Shown: piece after piece, positions 1-8,865 of the stretch
Layout: each line of letters starts with the position of its first letter
How positions within the stretch are numbered: the first letter of the stretch is position 1
Origin: Poseidonibacter antarcticus
GTDB lineage: Bacteria > Campylobacterota > Campylobacteria > Campylobacterales > Arcobacteraceae
DNA length: 64,000 nucleotides
Reading direction: 5' to 3'
Assembly (NCBI RefSeq): GCF_003667345.1
Contig: NZ_RCWF01000009.1
Span: 1-64,000 of the forward strand
The notes under the pieces: model-generated
Told to the model about the DNA's origin: nothing
Database searches by the model: none
The model's input: the letters and a program-made list of their open reading frames with translations, nothing else
Program-made: the position numbers and the translations under genes

Positions 1-1
1 T

Positions 2-76
2 GTTGATTATGATTTAGAAGGTTCTTCTGCTTCTGATTATAAAGAATACTCTGCTACTTTAGCTTATACTTTTTAA
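2..76 (+). CDS. C-terminal end of an outer-membrane beta-barrel protein (partial)
   Basis: Only the last 24 codons and the stop are in the window. The peptide ends in alternating polar and hydrophobic residues with a terminal phenylalanine (YSATLAYTF), the usual C-terminal signature recognised by the BAM machinery in porins and other barrels. The family cannot be named from this fragment; a major porin is a reasonable guess. A strong hairpin follows the stop. Confidence 0.6.
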   Translation, partial: VDYDLEGSSASDYKEYSATLAYTF

Positions 77-82
77 TTTTAG

Positions 83-111
83 ATAGTTTAGGAGTATAAC
101 TCCTAAACTAT
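83..111. terminator. Bidirectional terminator hairpin between convergent genes
   Basis: A perfect 12-bp inverted repeat (83-94 with 100-111) around a 5-nt loop sits between the barrel gene on the plus strand and mnmA on the minus strand. The flanks are A/T-rich but without a long uninterrupted T run, so termination in both directions is inferred from position. Confidence 0.65.
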
Positions 112-134
112 AAAACTAAATAAATTTTAATAAT

Positions 135-1169
135 TTATTTAGTACTTTCAATCCAAGCACTTCCTATTACTTTTTGATCATCATAAAAAACTGCTAGTTG
201 TCCAGAAGCAACACCAAAAGCTGGCTCTTTTAATGTAATATAAGCTTTTTCATTTTCTATTTTAACATCACAAGGAGTTGAATTTGATCTATATCTTAGT
301 TTTACAGTTGCTGTAAACTCTTTATCATCAATAAACATATTAAGTCCACTTGTTACAACTTTATTTACTTCTAAAACTTCTTTTTTACCAACAACAATAG
401 TATTTGTTTTAGGATTTAGTTCTTTTACAAAGTGTGGCTCATGAGCACCTTTTACAGTAAAGCCTTTTCTTTTTCCAATTGTATAGTGCATATAACCTTT
501 ATGCTCACCTATGACATTTCCTTTTTCATCTAAAACATCACCAGGCATATCAATATTTGCATGTCTAGAAATTACATCTGTATAAACCGTTTCTACAAAA
601 CAAATTTCTTGTGATTCATTTTTTTCTGTAATTCTTTTGTAGACGTTTGATAATGTTGCTCCAAATTTAACAATATCTTCTTTTTTATAAGTACTTAAAG
701 GAAACATCATAAAAGGAAGTGCTTTTTTATCAACTTGTGATAAGAAATAACTTTGATCTTTAGTTTTATCATCAGCTTCATAAAAAAACTCACCATCAGT
801 TTTTGCATAGTGTCCCGTTGCTAAAAATGAAGACCCATGTTCTTTAGCAAAATCAAGCATAGCACCAAATTTTATTTGTTTATTACATTTAACACATGGG
901 TTTGGAGTTGTACCTTCTAAGTATGATTCTACAAAGTAGTCATAAATTTCTGCTGTGAATTTATCGCTTAAATCTAATAGATGATATTTTATATTTAGAA
1001 ATTCAGCTACATCTTTTATATATCCAAGGTTTCTTTCGTGATATCCATCGTCTCTATTATGAAGTTTTAAATAAACACCTTCAACTTCGTAACCTTCTTT
1101 TTGTAGCATATAAGCAGTAACTGAAGAGTCAATTCCTCCACTCATACCTACCATTACTTTTGTTTTCAT
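135..1169 (-). CDS. mnmA: tRNA-specific 2-thiouridylase MnmA, copy 1
   Basis: This enzyme adds sulfur to U34 of tRNA-Lys, -Glu and -Gln using ATP and a persulfide relay. The start of the protein has the PP-loop motif SGGIDSS. The two catalytic cysteines are present, in the PNPCVKCN segment and in SQEICFVE (about residues 95 and 190). The ATGHYAK and YTIGKRKG motifs are typical of MnmA. The ATG at 1169 lies one base after the stop of the upstream mnmA copy, so translation is probably coupled. An in-frame GTG at 1184 preceded by GGCGGA would add five residues. The active-site wording (PNPCVKC) is what I associate with Campylobacterota enzymes. It differs clearly from its neighbour. Confidence 0.9.
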   Translation of the reverse strand: MKTKVMVGMSGGIDSSVTAYMLQKEGYEVEGVYLKLHNRDDGYHERNLGYIKDVAEFLNIKYHLLDLSDKFTAEIYDYFVESYLEGTTPNPCVKCNKQIKFGAMLDFAKEHGSSFLATGHYAKTDGEFFYEADDKTKDQSYFLSQVDKKALPFMMFPLSTYKKEDIVKFGATLSNVYKRITEKNESQEICFVETVYTDVISRHANIDMPGDVLDEKGNVIGEHKGYMHYTIGKRKGFTVKGAHEPHFVKELNPKTNTIVVGKKEVLEVNKVVTSGLNMFIDDKEFTATVKLRYRSNSTPCDVKIENEKAYITLKEPAFGVASGQLAVFYDDQKVIGSAWIESTK

Positions 1170-1170
1170 T

Positions 1171-2271
1171 TTAGTTGTAGTCACTTATAAATCCGCCACC
1201 TAGACAATATTTACCATCATATAAAACAAGACTTTGTCCTAAAGTTACAGCTCTTTGAGGCTTATCAAATTTAACTAATACTTTATCATCATTAGCTTCT
1301 ACTACTGTACAAGCTTGTTTTTGTTGACGATAACGAACTTGTGCCATTAATTTATCACCAACTTTTGCAGGTTTTTCTAATACCCAATGCATATGAGTAG
1401 CTTGTACATTTTGGTTCATAAGTAAGGGGTGAATTGTATCTTGTACAATTGTTATAGTATTATTTTCTAAATCTTTTTTGGCTACATACCATGGCTCATG
1501 AATATGATTAGCAGATTCAGTCTCTTTAATACCACCAATACCAATACCTTTTCTTTGACCTAGCGTGTAACAAATTAGGCCTTTATGTCTTCCTATTACT
1601 TTTCCTGTTTCATCTATAAAATTACCAGGAATAGCTTTTAAATGTTGTGTTATGAATTCATCAAATTTTTGTTTACCAATAAAACATATTCCTGTACTAT
1701 CTTTTTTATCACTTACGTGTAGTTTGTATTTAGTAGCTATTTCTCTAACTTCTTTTTTAGTTAGATCAGCAAGTGGAAATAAAGATTGCGATAATTGTTC
1801 ACTTGATAATGCGTGTAAAAAATAAGTTTGATCTTTTGTATCATCTTTAGGAGTATCTAGTACATAATGGTCATCGTATTTAGCTATTTTTGCATAATGT
1901 CCTGTTGCAATCATATCTGCACCCATTTTTTTTGCTTCATTTAAAAATACAGTGAATTTAATCTCACGATTACAAAGTATATCAGGATTAGGTGTAAGCC
2001 CTTTTTTTAAACCTTCTAAAAATACATCAAAAACTTTAGTTCTGTATTCTTCGACAAAGTCTATACCTTTTACTTCAATTCCTAATATTTTACCAACTTT
2101 TTTTGCATCTTCAAACTCTATGCGATTTGGGCACTGGCTACCTTCTATTCCATATTCCCAATTACGCATAAATAAGCCTATTACTTCATATCCTTGTTCT
2201 TTTAGCAGTAAAGCAGTAACTGAAGAATCAACACCACCAGACATTCCTACAACAACTTTTTTTTTGTTCAT
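1171..2271 (-). CDS. mnmA: tRNA-specific 2-thiouridylase MnmA, copy 2 (gammaproteobacterial style)
   Basis: A second full-length MnmA of 366 residues. SGGVDSS (11-17) is the PP-loop, Cys100 lies in PNPDILCNREIKF and Cys196 in STGICFIGK, the pair that forms the catalytic disulfide in Escherichia coli MnmA. The motifs ATGHYAK and YTLGQRKG are intact. Its wording is closer to the E. coli enzyme than to copy 1, so the two are not a recent duplication; transfer of one copy is the likeliest explanation. An AAAGG ribosome site lies six bases before the ATG, and copy 1 follows immediately, giving a two-gene operon. Confidence 0.9.
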   Translation of the reverse strand: MNKKKVVVGMSGGVDSSVTALLLKEQGYEVIGLFMRNWEYGIEGSQCPNRIEFEDAKKVGKILGIEVKGIDFVEEYRTKVFDVFLEGLKKGLTPNPDILCNREIKFTVFLNEAKKMGADMIATGHYAKIAKYDDHYVLDTPKDDTKDQTYFLHALSSEQLSQSLFPLADLTKKEVREIATKYKLHVSDKKDSTGICFIGKQKFDEFITQHLKAIPGNFIDETGKVIGRHKGLICYTLGQRKGIGIGGIKETESANHIHEPWYVAKKDLENNTITIVQDTIHPLLMNQNVQATHMHWVLEKPAKVGDKLMAQVRYRQQKQACTVVEANDDKVLVKFDKPQRAVTLGQSLVLYDGKYCLGGGFISDYN

Positions 2272-2286
2272 GTTTTACCTTTAAAA

Positions 2287-2305
2287 AGTTCTTTTTTTAA
2301 GAACT
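2287..2305 (-). terminator. Terminator between folK and mnmA copy 2
   Basis: Read on the minus strand, a 7-bp stem (AGTTCTT with AAGAACT) with a 5-nt loop is followed by a short T run, 22 bases past the folK stop. The T run merges into the AAAGG ribosome site of the next gene, so some read-through is plausible. Confidence 0.55.
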
Positions 2306-2327
2306 GTAATTACAACTATATGTTGTT

Positions 2328-2804
2328 TTATATGTATTTTAAAGGAATAATCACTGACTCTCTATTTGCCCAATCTTTATGAGGGATAATTAATTTTTTT
2401 GTATTAATTTTTTTATTATCAAAAAATATTATATCTATATCCAAGGTTCTAGGCGCATCTTGAAAGGATCGCTTTCTTCCGAATTTATTTTCATATCTTT
2501 GCATTGCTTTTAAAAAGTCATTAGGACAAAGATTAGATTTAATCGCGATTATACCATTTAAAAAATCATTTTGTTCTAAAAACCCAAAGGGAGGATTTTT
2601 TAAAAGTGGTGAAGTTGAAAGTATAGTAAATCTTGAATCTTGTTTTAAACATAAGAGTAATTTATCAAATGTTCTTTTCATATTCCCAATATTTCCCCCA
2701 ATACCAATTGTTACAGTATATTTTTTGTTTGAGGACTTTTTAAATATTTTTGGAAAATTAGGAGTATGGAAAAGTGTTAATTTATTAGTTAATTTTTTTT
2801 TCAA
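2328..2804 (-). CDS. folK: 2-amino-4-hydroxy-6-hydroxymethyldihydropteridine pyrophosphokinase
   Basis: HPPK transfers pyrophosphate from ATP to hydroxymethyl-dihydropterin in folate synthesis. About the last 130 of 158 residues match the family: IGIGGNIGN near residue 35, the substrate-binding NPPFGF, then YENKFGRKR, and the metal-binding APRTLDIDIIFFD followed by IPH. The reading frame begins at a TTG with a GAGA-type ribosome site upstream, and the first 28 residues are a lysine-rich extension not needed for the fold, so the start is uncertain. The next gene upstream is a M24 peptidase, a pairing also found in other Campylobacterota. Confidence 0.9.
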   Translation of the reverse strand: MKKKLTNKLTLFHTPNFPKIFKKSSNKKYTVTIGIGGNIGNMKRTFDKLLLCLKQDSRFTILSTSPLLKNPPFGFLEQNDFLNGIIAIKSNLCPNDFLKAMQRYENKFGRKRSFQDAPRTLDIDIIFFDNKKINTKKLIIPHKDWANRESVIIPLKYI

Positions 2805-2888
2805 ATTTTTCTCTTTTTATCTTGAAAAATTAAAGTTAACTTAAATACTCAAGTTTTATTTCTTTAATTTTTCTATATTTTCTAATTT

Positions 2889-3914
2889 TTAAAGTATTAC
2901 AGCTTTTCCATTTTTCATGACAACCGTATCTTCAATTCTTACACCAAATTCTTTAGGTAAATAGATTCCAGGTTCAATTGTAAAAACCATATTATCTTCA
3001 ATTATTACATCAGATTTAGAGTTGATATTTGGAAATTCATGAATATCAAGTCCTACCCCATGACCAGTACTGTGAATAAATCTATTTCCATATCCTGCTT
3101 TTTCAATTACAGAACGTGTTAGTGCGTCAATTTGCGAAGCTTTCATTCCAACTCTTGCATTTTCAATTGCATTTAATTGTGCTTTATAAACTAAGTCATA
3201 TATTTTTTGATGTTTTTTGTTTTTAAACTTTTGTTCTCTTTTAAAAGTTAATTTTTCAAAGTTTGCAGATGTTACGCAAGTTCTATCTGAACAATATCTT
3301 TTATATTTAACTCCAGCATCAACTAGTATTAAATCATTTAATTTTAATCTTTTCTTTGTTGGAAGTGCATGAGGTTTTGCAGCATTTTCATTTATTGCAA
3401 TTATTGGATCAAAGCTAAGGTCAAGTTTTCCACTTTGACTCATTTTTTCAATACCTTTAAAAAATAGATATTGTTCGCTTTGTTTATATCCATTTTTTCT
3501 TATAAACTTAGCTAAATCTTTAAAGCCATCACGGCCAAGTGTGGCAGCTTTTTTTAATAATTTTATTTCATCATCAGTTTTTATTATTCTTTTTTGTTTT
3601 GAAAAGTTTTCTTTTGGAACAAAAGTAGTTTTGATATTATTTGTCAATTTAATATATGTAGAGTATTTGAAATCATTTGGATCAAACATAATCTTTTTTA
3701 TTTTGTTTTTTATTAAAATATCTTGTGCTGTTTGAATTAAGTTTGAAGACTCTATAACTTCACAATTTTTAGCAAATTCTTGTGCTTCTGTTGTATATCT
3801 AGCATCTGTAATAAAATAGTTATTTCCTTCAAGTGATATAAAAAGTACATTATCACAAGAAAAAGAAGCTTCAAAATATACTGCATTTTCATCTAGTAAA
3901 ATAAAATTTTTCAT
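2889..3914 (-). CDS. pepQ: M24-family aminopeptidase (Xaa-Pro type)
   Basis: A cytosolic dinuclear metallopeptidase expected to cleave N-terminal residues ahead of proline. The 341-residue protein has a creatinase-like N-terminal domain (about 1-115) and the pita-bread catalytic domain. The five metal ligands are visible: Asp199 (LVDAG), Asp210 (CSDRT), His285 (HGVGLDIHE), Glu314 (FTIEPG) and Glu328 (VRIEDT). An AAAGGA ribosome site precedes the ATG. Whether it is an aminopeptidase P or a prolidase cannot be told from sequence alone; the symbol follows common usage. It is divergent from aroQ. Confidence 0.85.
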   Translation of the reverse strand: MKNFILLDENAVYFEASFSCDNVLFISLEGNNYFITDARYTTEAQEFAKNCEVIESSNLIQTAQDILIKNKIKKIMFDPNDFKYSTYIKLTNNIKTTFVPKENFSKQKRIIKTDDEIKLLKKAATLGRDGFKDLAKFIRKNGYKQSEQYLFFKGIEKMSQSGKLDLSFDPIIAINENAAKPHALPTKKRLKLNDLILVDAGVKYKRYCSDRTCVTSANFEKLTFKREQKFKNKKHQKIYDLVYKAQLNAIENARVGMKASQIDALTRSVIEKAGYGNRFIHSTGHGVGLDIHEFPNINSKSDVIIEDNMVFTIEPGIYLPKEFGVRIEDTVVMKNGKAVIL

Positions 3915-3954
3915 AAATTTTTCATCCTTTGGTATGGTTTAACTTTAATTTTAA

Positions 3955-3960
3955 TATAAT
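3955..3960 (+). promoter_or_regulatory. -10 element for aroQ operon
   Basis: A perfect TATAAT lies about 30 bases before the aroQ ATG in the short gap to the divergent peptidase gene. There is no convincing -35 hexamer, as is usual in Campylobacterota, where upstream T-rich tracts replace it. Confidence 0.5.
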
Positions 3961-3990
3961 CTTACCTAAATTTTATAAAAGGAATATAAT

Positions 3991-4464
3991 ATGAAAATAG
4001 CGGTAATTCAAGGACCAAACTTAAATATGTTAGGTATTAGAGAACAACACATTTACGGTCCAATGAACTTAGAACAAATTCACGATCAATTAAAAAATGC
4101 AGCAGCTCAAAATGGGGTTGAAGTAGAATTTTTCCAATCAAATTTAGAGGGTGAATTAGTTGATAGAATTCAAGAATGTTTAGGAACAGTTGATGGAATT
4201 ATGATTAATCCAGCGGCATATTCTCACACATCTATTGCTATTAAAGATGCATTAAAAGCAGTTGAACTTCCAACAGTTGAAGTACATATCTCAAATATTT
4301 ATAAAAGAGAAGAATTTAGACAAAAATCTCTTACAGCAGGATCTAGTACTGGTGTTATTTCTGGATTTGGACCATTTGGTTACCACATGGGATTAATTGC
4401 ATTAATGCAAATTATTTCAGAAATTAAAGCTGTTGAAGAATCTCAACAAGAAGTAACTGAATAA
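3991..4464 (+). CDS. aroQ: 3-dehydroquinate dehydratase, type II
   Basis: Third step of the shikimate pathway (3-dehydroquinate to 3-dehydroshikimate). The 157-residue length is normal for the dodecameric type II enzyme. Visible are QGPNLNMLG (7-15), the catalytic tyrosine at 22 in HIYGP, the NPAAYSHTS loop with His79, and EVHISN near 97-102. An AAAGGA ribosome site precedes the ATG. The mqnX gene follows 10 bases after the stop, so aroQ, mqnX and sppA are probably one operon linking aromatic and menaquinone precursors. Confidence 0.95.
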   Translation: MKIAVIQGPNLNMLGIREQHIYGPMNLEQIHDQLKNAAAQNGVEVEFFQSNLEGELVDRIQECLGTVDGIMINPAAYSHTSIAIKDALKAVELPTVEVHISNIYKREEFRQKSLTAGSSTGVISGFGPFGYHMGLIALMQIISEIKAVEESQQEVTE

Positions 4465-4474
4465 TTCAAAACAA

Positions 4475-5698
4475 ATGAATATATTAAGTGCTAAGTGGGT
4501 TCTTACCTGCGATGAAAATTTTAGCATCATTGAAAATGGTGCTATTGTTTTTTCTGATGAAATAATTGATATTGATACAATCGAAAATATCCAAAAAAAA
4601 TATCCCAATGAAGAAGTTTTAGAGCCTGAAGAGAATTCTGTTTTAATGCCTGGGCTTATAAATTCACATGTTCATTTAGAATTTTCTGCCAATTCAACTA
4701 CTTTAAAATATGGTAATTTTATGGCATGGTTAAACTCTGTTATAAAAAATAGAGATACCTTAATAGAAAAAGCTACACAAAAACTTATCTCTACAAAACT
4801 TGATAGAATGAAAAAAACTGGAACTACAACAATTGGTGCAATTTCTTCATACTCTTTTGATATGGAAGCTTGTGTAAAATCACCTATTAATACTGTATTT
4901 TTTTGTGAAGTAATTGGAAGTAAAGCTGATATGGCTGATACACTTTTTGCAGATTTTAAAAGTAGACTAAGTGGAGCAAAACAAAATACTTCAAAAAGCT
5001 TTATTCCAGCAGTTGCTATTCATTCGCCTTATTCTGTGCATCCTTTTTTAGTAAGAGAAAGTATAGCTTTAGCAAAACTTGAGAATCTTGCAGTTTCAAG
5101 TCATTTTTTAGAATCACCAGAAGAGTTTGAGTGGTTACATAAAAATGAAGGCTTATTTATAGATTTTTTTAAAAACTTTTTAGGACAAAGTACAGCAGTT
5201 ACAAAACCTATGGAATTTTTAAATCAGTTTTCAAATGTTAAAAATCTATCTTTTACACATTGTGTTGAAGCTAGTGATAATGACCTTGAAAAGATTAAAT
5301 CTTTAAATGCTGTAATTAATCATTGTCCTACATCAAATAGGGTATTAAATAATTCTAAATTAGATTTATCAAGATTAAAAGATATTAAGTTTTCAATAGG
5401 AACTGATGGTTTAAGTTCAAATAATTCCTTATCTATGTTTGATGAGTTACGAACTGCTTTAATGATTCATTCAAATGAAAATGTAATTGAATTTTCTAAA
5501 ACACTTTTAAAAGCAGCTACATTAAATGGTGCTATTGCTTTAGGATTGAATAAAGGAAGTTTAGAAAAACAAAAAGATGCAGATATTATATCTTTTAAAA
5601 TGAATGATAAAATAGAAGATAAAGAAGATATTGCAATGCAAATTATTTTACATACAAAATCTGTAAATAAAACTATAATAGGAGGTAAAGTTGTTTGA
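4475..5698 (+). CDS. mqnX: Amidohydrolase, probable aminodeoxyfutalosine deaminase
   Basis: A TIM-barrel amidohydrolase of the chlorohydrolase/SAH-deaminase type. The metal site is complete: HVH at 65-67 in INSHVHLEF, a central histidine in SSHFLES, another in SFTHC, and the aspartate in IGTDGLSSNNS. In Helicobacter and Campylobacter the related gene deaminates aminodeoxyfutalosine in the futalosine route to menaquinone, and the group lacks the classical Men pathway. I assign that role from family and taxon; no other mqn gene is in the window. It overlaps sppA by eight bases. Confidence 0.8.
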   Translation: MNILSAKWVLTCDENFSIIENGAIVFSDEIIDIDTIENIQKKYPNEEVLEPEENSVLMPGLINSHVHLEFSANSTTLKYGNFMAWLNSVIKNRDTLIEKATQKLISTKLDRMKKTGTTTIGAISSYSFDMEACVKSPINTVFFCEVIGSKADMADTLFADFKSRLSGAKQNTSKSFIPAVAIHSPYSVHPFLVRESIALAKLENLAVSSHFLESPEEFEWLHKNEGLFIDFFKNFLGQSTAVTKPMEFLNQFSNVKNLSFTHCVEASDNDLEKIKSLNAVINHCPTSNRVLNNSKLDLSRLKDIKFSIGTDGLSSNNSLSMFDELRTALMIHSNENVIEFSKTLLKAATLNGAIALGLNKGSLEKQKDADIISFKMNDKIEDKEDIAMQIILHTKSVNKTIIGGKVV

Positions 5699-6581
5699 TT
5701 TTTTAAAGAAGTTATTTTCACCAATAATTGTTATATTAGATTTTATAACTAAATATTTTAAGACAATAGTATTTTTAACTATTATGTATTTCCTTGTTTA
5801 TTCACCTAGTGATAAATTAAATGGAAATGGTACATTTGAAGTTGCTAACTTACAAAAGATAGAGCTTTTTGGTCCAATTTTGGATGTTAGTAATACGATG
5901 TTAGAAATAAAAAAAGCAAAAGATGATGAGAATATAAAAGGTGTTTTACTTGTAGTAAATTCTCCTGGAGGTGCTGTTGCTCCTTCTGTTGAATTAGCAT
6001 ATGCTATTAAAGAGCTTAAAGCTATTAAGCCTGTAGTTGTTTATGCAAGTGGAGTAATTGCTAGTGGTTCATATTATGCTTCTATTTGGAGTAATAAGAT
6101 TATTGCAAATCCAGGATCTATGGTTGGTTCAATTGGTGTTATTATGCAAGGTCTTAATGCAGAAGAGTTAATGGAAAAAATTGGTATTTCTACACAAACT
6201 GTAAAAGCAGGAAAATATAAAGAATCAGGGACACCAACACGAAAATGGTTTGATTATGAAAAAGAACAATTACAAAGTGTTATAGATGATACATATAATA
6301 TGTTTATCACTGATGTTGCTAATGCAAGAAAACTTGATGTGAAAAATTATACACAATTCGCTGATGCAAAAATATTTACAGCTTCACAAGCTAAGAAAGT
6401 TGGTTTAATTGATGAAGTAGGTACTATCTCAATAGCTGAAAAAAGTTTAGCAAAACTTTCTAACATTGACGATACAATTTGGAAAAAAGAAGATAAGTTT
6501 AATAAATTTATTAATAAATTTATTAGTGAAACTGCTTCAAAAGTTTCTATGAGTTTTATGAGTGGGTTGAAGGCGTATTAA
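5691..6581 (+). CDS. sppA: Signal peptide peptidase SppA
   Basis: A membrane serine protease that degrades cleaved signal peptides. The TTG start at 5691 is supported by GGAGG five bases upstream. One membrane segment (about 22-38) is followed by a periplasmic ClpP-like domain. The catalytic dyad is visible: the serine in VIASGSYYAS (Ser125) and the lysine of GKYKESG (175 or 177), with NSPGG forming the oxyanion region. At 296 residues it is the short single-domain form rather than the 67-kDa duplicated form of E. coli. Confidence 0.92.
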   Translation: MFDFLKKLFSPIIVILDFITKYFKTIVFLTIMYFLVYSPSDKLNGNGTFEVANLQKIELFGPILDVSNTMLEIKKAKDDENIKGVLLVVNSPGGAVAPSVELAYAIKELKAIKPVVVYASGVIASGSYYASIWSNKIIANPGSMVGSIGVIMQGLNAEELMEKIGISTQTVKAGKYKESGTPTRKWFDYEKEQLQSVIDDTYNMFITDVANARKLDVKNYTQFADAKIFTASQAKKVGLIDEVGTISIAEKSLAKLSNIDDTIWKKEDKFNKFINKFISETASKVSMSFMSGLKAY

Positions 6582-6608
6582 ACCTTTAATCTATTCATAT
6601 TTTTAATA

Positions 6609-6640
6609 AATTATTCCCAAATGATTAATTGGGAATAATT
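6609..6640. terminator. Bidirectional terminator between sppA and the SH3 protein
   Basis: A perfect 12-bp stem (6609-6620 with 6629-6640) and 8-nt loop lie between two convergent stops. The A/T-rich outer stem gives short T tracts in both directions. Confidence 0.65.
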
Positions 6641-6652
6641 ATAAATAGTATC

Positions 6653-7261
6653 TTACCAACGTTTTTTAGTACGACGATTTGGAATTAATATAGGTAGTAA
6701 TAATCCTAAAAGAAGACCTGCTCCAGCTACCATTCCACCATAAGTAAACCAACGCATCAATAGATCATTTTTTTTAGTGTCTAGTTTTGCATTTAAATCA
6801 CGATTTAAGGCCTGAACTTCCTGTAATTGTTCTTTTAATGCTGCAGTTGTATTTTGCAAGTTAAGAACTTGATTATTACGAGCCTTTAAATTCTTTTCTA
6901 AACTTGCTTTATCATTATTAGCTTTATCACTAGCTTGACTTAATTGTAAGTTTAATTTTGCTAGTTCAGCTTCAAGTTTTGGTAGACGTTCTTTTAGACC
7001 TATAGTATTAGAAATATATTTTGAATTAATCCATCCACTTCTACCTTTTGAATCTTTTATTAAAGTAAAATCAGAATCTGCATTTTTTTTAATTACGTTA
7101 ATATGCTCACCTGCATTAACACTACCAATGATTTTATATTTAGTACCAGGGCCTGAATGAATATAAGTATATAAATTGTCTGAGACATAACGAGTTGCTG
7201 CACTAGCATTTGAAAGTAAGCATAGAAGAGCTAATAATAGAAAAATTACCTTAGGCATCAC
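6653..7261 (-). CDS. SH3-domain, coiled-coil, membrane-anchored protein (YgiM/TIGR04211-like)
   Basis: The order of parts is clear: a signal peptide ending near ASA (about 21), a bacterial SH3 domain (about 24-85, with YIHSGPG and GWINSKYI), a long heptad-rich coiled coil (about 90-165), a C-terminal membrane helix, and a basic tail (NRRTKKRW). This is the layout of E. coli YgiM, whose function is not settled. A GTG start at 7261 fits the AAAGGA site; the adjacent ATG at 7258 is the alternative. Homologues I know of are mainly in Gammaproteobacteria, so transfer is possible. Confidence 0.75.
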   Translation of the reverse strand: MMPKVIFLLLALLCLLSNASAATRYVSDNLYTYIHSGPGTKYKIIGSVNAGEHINVIKKNADSDFTLIKDSKGRSGWINSKYISNTIGLKERLPKLEAELAKLNLQLSQASDKANNDKASLEKNLKARNNQVLNLQNTTAALKEQLQEVQALNRDLNAKLDTKKNDLLMRWFTYGGMVAGAGLLLGLLLPILIPNRRTKKRW

Positions 7262-7318
7262 TTAATAAATCCTTTTTGCATATTATAACTAATATAACAT
7301 TGATGTTCAATCATAAAC

Positions 7319-8716
7319 TTATTCTCTAGCTTTTGTCATCTCCTTTGGTTTAACATATTTTTCGAATTCTTCTTTTGTTAAAATATTTAAAGCAACTGCT
7401 TCTTCTTCAAGACTTGTATTATTTTTATATGCTGTTTTTGCTATTAATGCTGCTTTTTCATAACCTATATAGGGATTTAAAACAGTTACTAACATTAAAG
7501 AATTATTTAAATATTTTTCTATATTTTTTATATTTGCTTCTATTCCTATTGCACAATTATTGTTGAATGTTTTCATTGTATCACTTAATAGTCTAATAGA
7601 TTGAAGTAGGTTATAAGCAATTACAGGTTTAAATACATTTAGTTCAAAGTTTCCTTGACTAGCAGCTATTGATATTGATGAATGATTTCCCATAACTTGA
7701 ACAGCAACCATTGTCATAGCTTCACTTTGTGTAGGATTTACTTTTCCAGGCATAATAGAAGAACCAGGTTCATTTTGTGGAATACTAAGTTCGGCAATTG
7801 CACATCTAGGTCCACTTGATAACCATCTAATATCATTTGCTATTTTCATTAAATTTGAAGCTAATGCATTTAATGCTCCACTTAAAAATACTTCACCATC
7901 ATGAGATGTTAATGCATGAAACTTATTTGGATGAGATTTAAACTCATATTTTGTATTGGTAATTTCATTTAAAACTTCACAAACCATAGGTGAAAAATCA
8001 GGATGAGAATTTAATCCTGTTCCAACAGCCGTTCCTCCAATTGCAAGTTCTTTAATGTATTTTATTGAATCATCAACTTGAGATAAGGCTTTTTCTAACA
8101 TTTCAACATAAGCACTTATTTCTTGACCTAAGGTTAACGGAGTTGCATCTTGTAAATGTGTTCTTCCAATCTTTACAATATTTTCAAACTGTTTTACTTT
8201 TTTTTCAAATGTAGTTTTTAATATATTTATAGCAGGAATTAAATTATTTTGTAGTTCTAAGAGAAAAGCTATTCTCATTGCAGTAGGGTAGGTATCATTT
8301 GAGCTTTGACCTTTATTTACATCATCATTAGGATGTACGATTTTTTCAGTTCTAAAGTCATATCCTAGAAGTTCACTTGCTCTATTTGCAACAACTTCAT
8401 TTACATTCATATTTGATTGCGTACCTGAACCCGTTTGCCATACGACAAGTGGAAAATTATTATCAAATTTACCTTCAATAATTTCTTCACAAGCTTTTGA
8501 AATAACTTCACATTTTTTATCATCTAATTTTATTAGTTTATTATTTACAATAGCACAAGCTTTTTTTAAATATGCAAAAGCTTTTATAATTTCTTTTGGC
8601 ATTTTTTCATCACCAATAGGAAAGTTTTCTAAACTTCTTTGTGTTTGTGCTGCCCAATATTTATCATTAGGAACTTTAACCTCACCCATCGTATCTTTTT
8701 CAATTCTATATTTCAT
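7319..8716 (-). CDS. fumC: Fumarate hydratase, class II
   Basis: An iron-independent fumarase converting fumarate and malate in the TCA cycle. The fumarase/aspartase signature GSSIMPGKVNP is intact, as are GSGTQSNMNVNE, GRTHLQDATP and the active-site segment TAVGTGLN. I place the start at the ATG at 8716, six bases after AAAGGA, giving 465 residues, the normal family length; a longer frame upstream to 8761 has no ribosome site. It has its own position downstream of the ackA terminator. A class II enzyme in a Campylobacterota member suits microaerobic growth. Confidence 0.95.
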   Translation of the reverse strand: MKYRIEKDTMGEVKVPNDKYWAAQTQRSLENFPIGDEKMPKEIIKAFAYLKKACAIVNNKLIKLDDKKCEVISKACEEIIEGKFDNNFPLVVWQTGSGTQSNMNVNEVVANRASELLGYDFRTEKIVHPNDDVNKGQSSNDTYPTAMRIAFLLELQNNLIPAINILKTTFEKKVKQFENIVKIGRTHLQDATPLTLGQEISAYVEMLEKALSQVDDSIKYIKELAIGGTAVGTGLNSHPDFSPMVCEVLNEITNTKYEFKSHPNKFHALTSHDGEVFLSGALNALASNLMKIANDIRWLSSGPRCAIAELSIPQNEPGSSIMPGKVNPTQSEAMTMVAVQVMGNHSSISIAASQGNFELNVFKPVIAYNLLQSIRLLSDTMKTFNNNCAIGIEANIKNIEKYLNNSLMLVTVLNPYIGYEKAALIAKTAYKNNTSLEEEAVALNILTKEEFEKYVKPKEMTKARE

Positions 8717-8812
8717 TTTAAATCCTTTCTTTGAAAATATACAAATATTAGCACAATTCATTAATAAATAATATCAATAATTTAAAAAGATTAAAAATAA
8801 AATAGATATAAA

Positions 8813-8841
8813 AAAAGCTAGAAGTAAAACTTCTAGCTTTT
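8813..8841 (-). terminator. Rho-independent terminator of pta-ackA
   Basis: A 13-bp perfect stem (8813-8825 with 8829-8841) and 3-nt loop lie 25 bases past the ackA stop and are followed on the minus strand by a T-rich tract. Confidence 0.85.
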
Positions 8842-8865
8842 ATATATTATCAAATTTAAATAAGA

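Noticed and set aside
8717-8761. Fumarase starting 15 codons earlier
   Set aside because: The family begins with the MKYRIE-type segment, and AAAGGA sits directly before the ATG at 8716.
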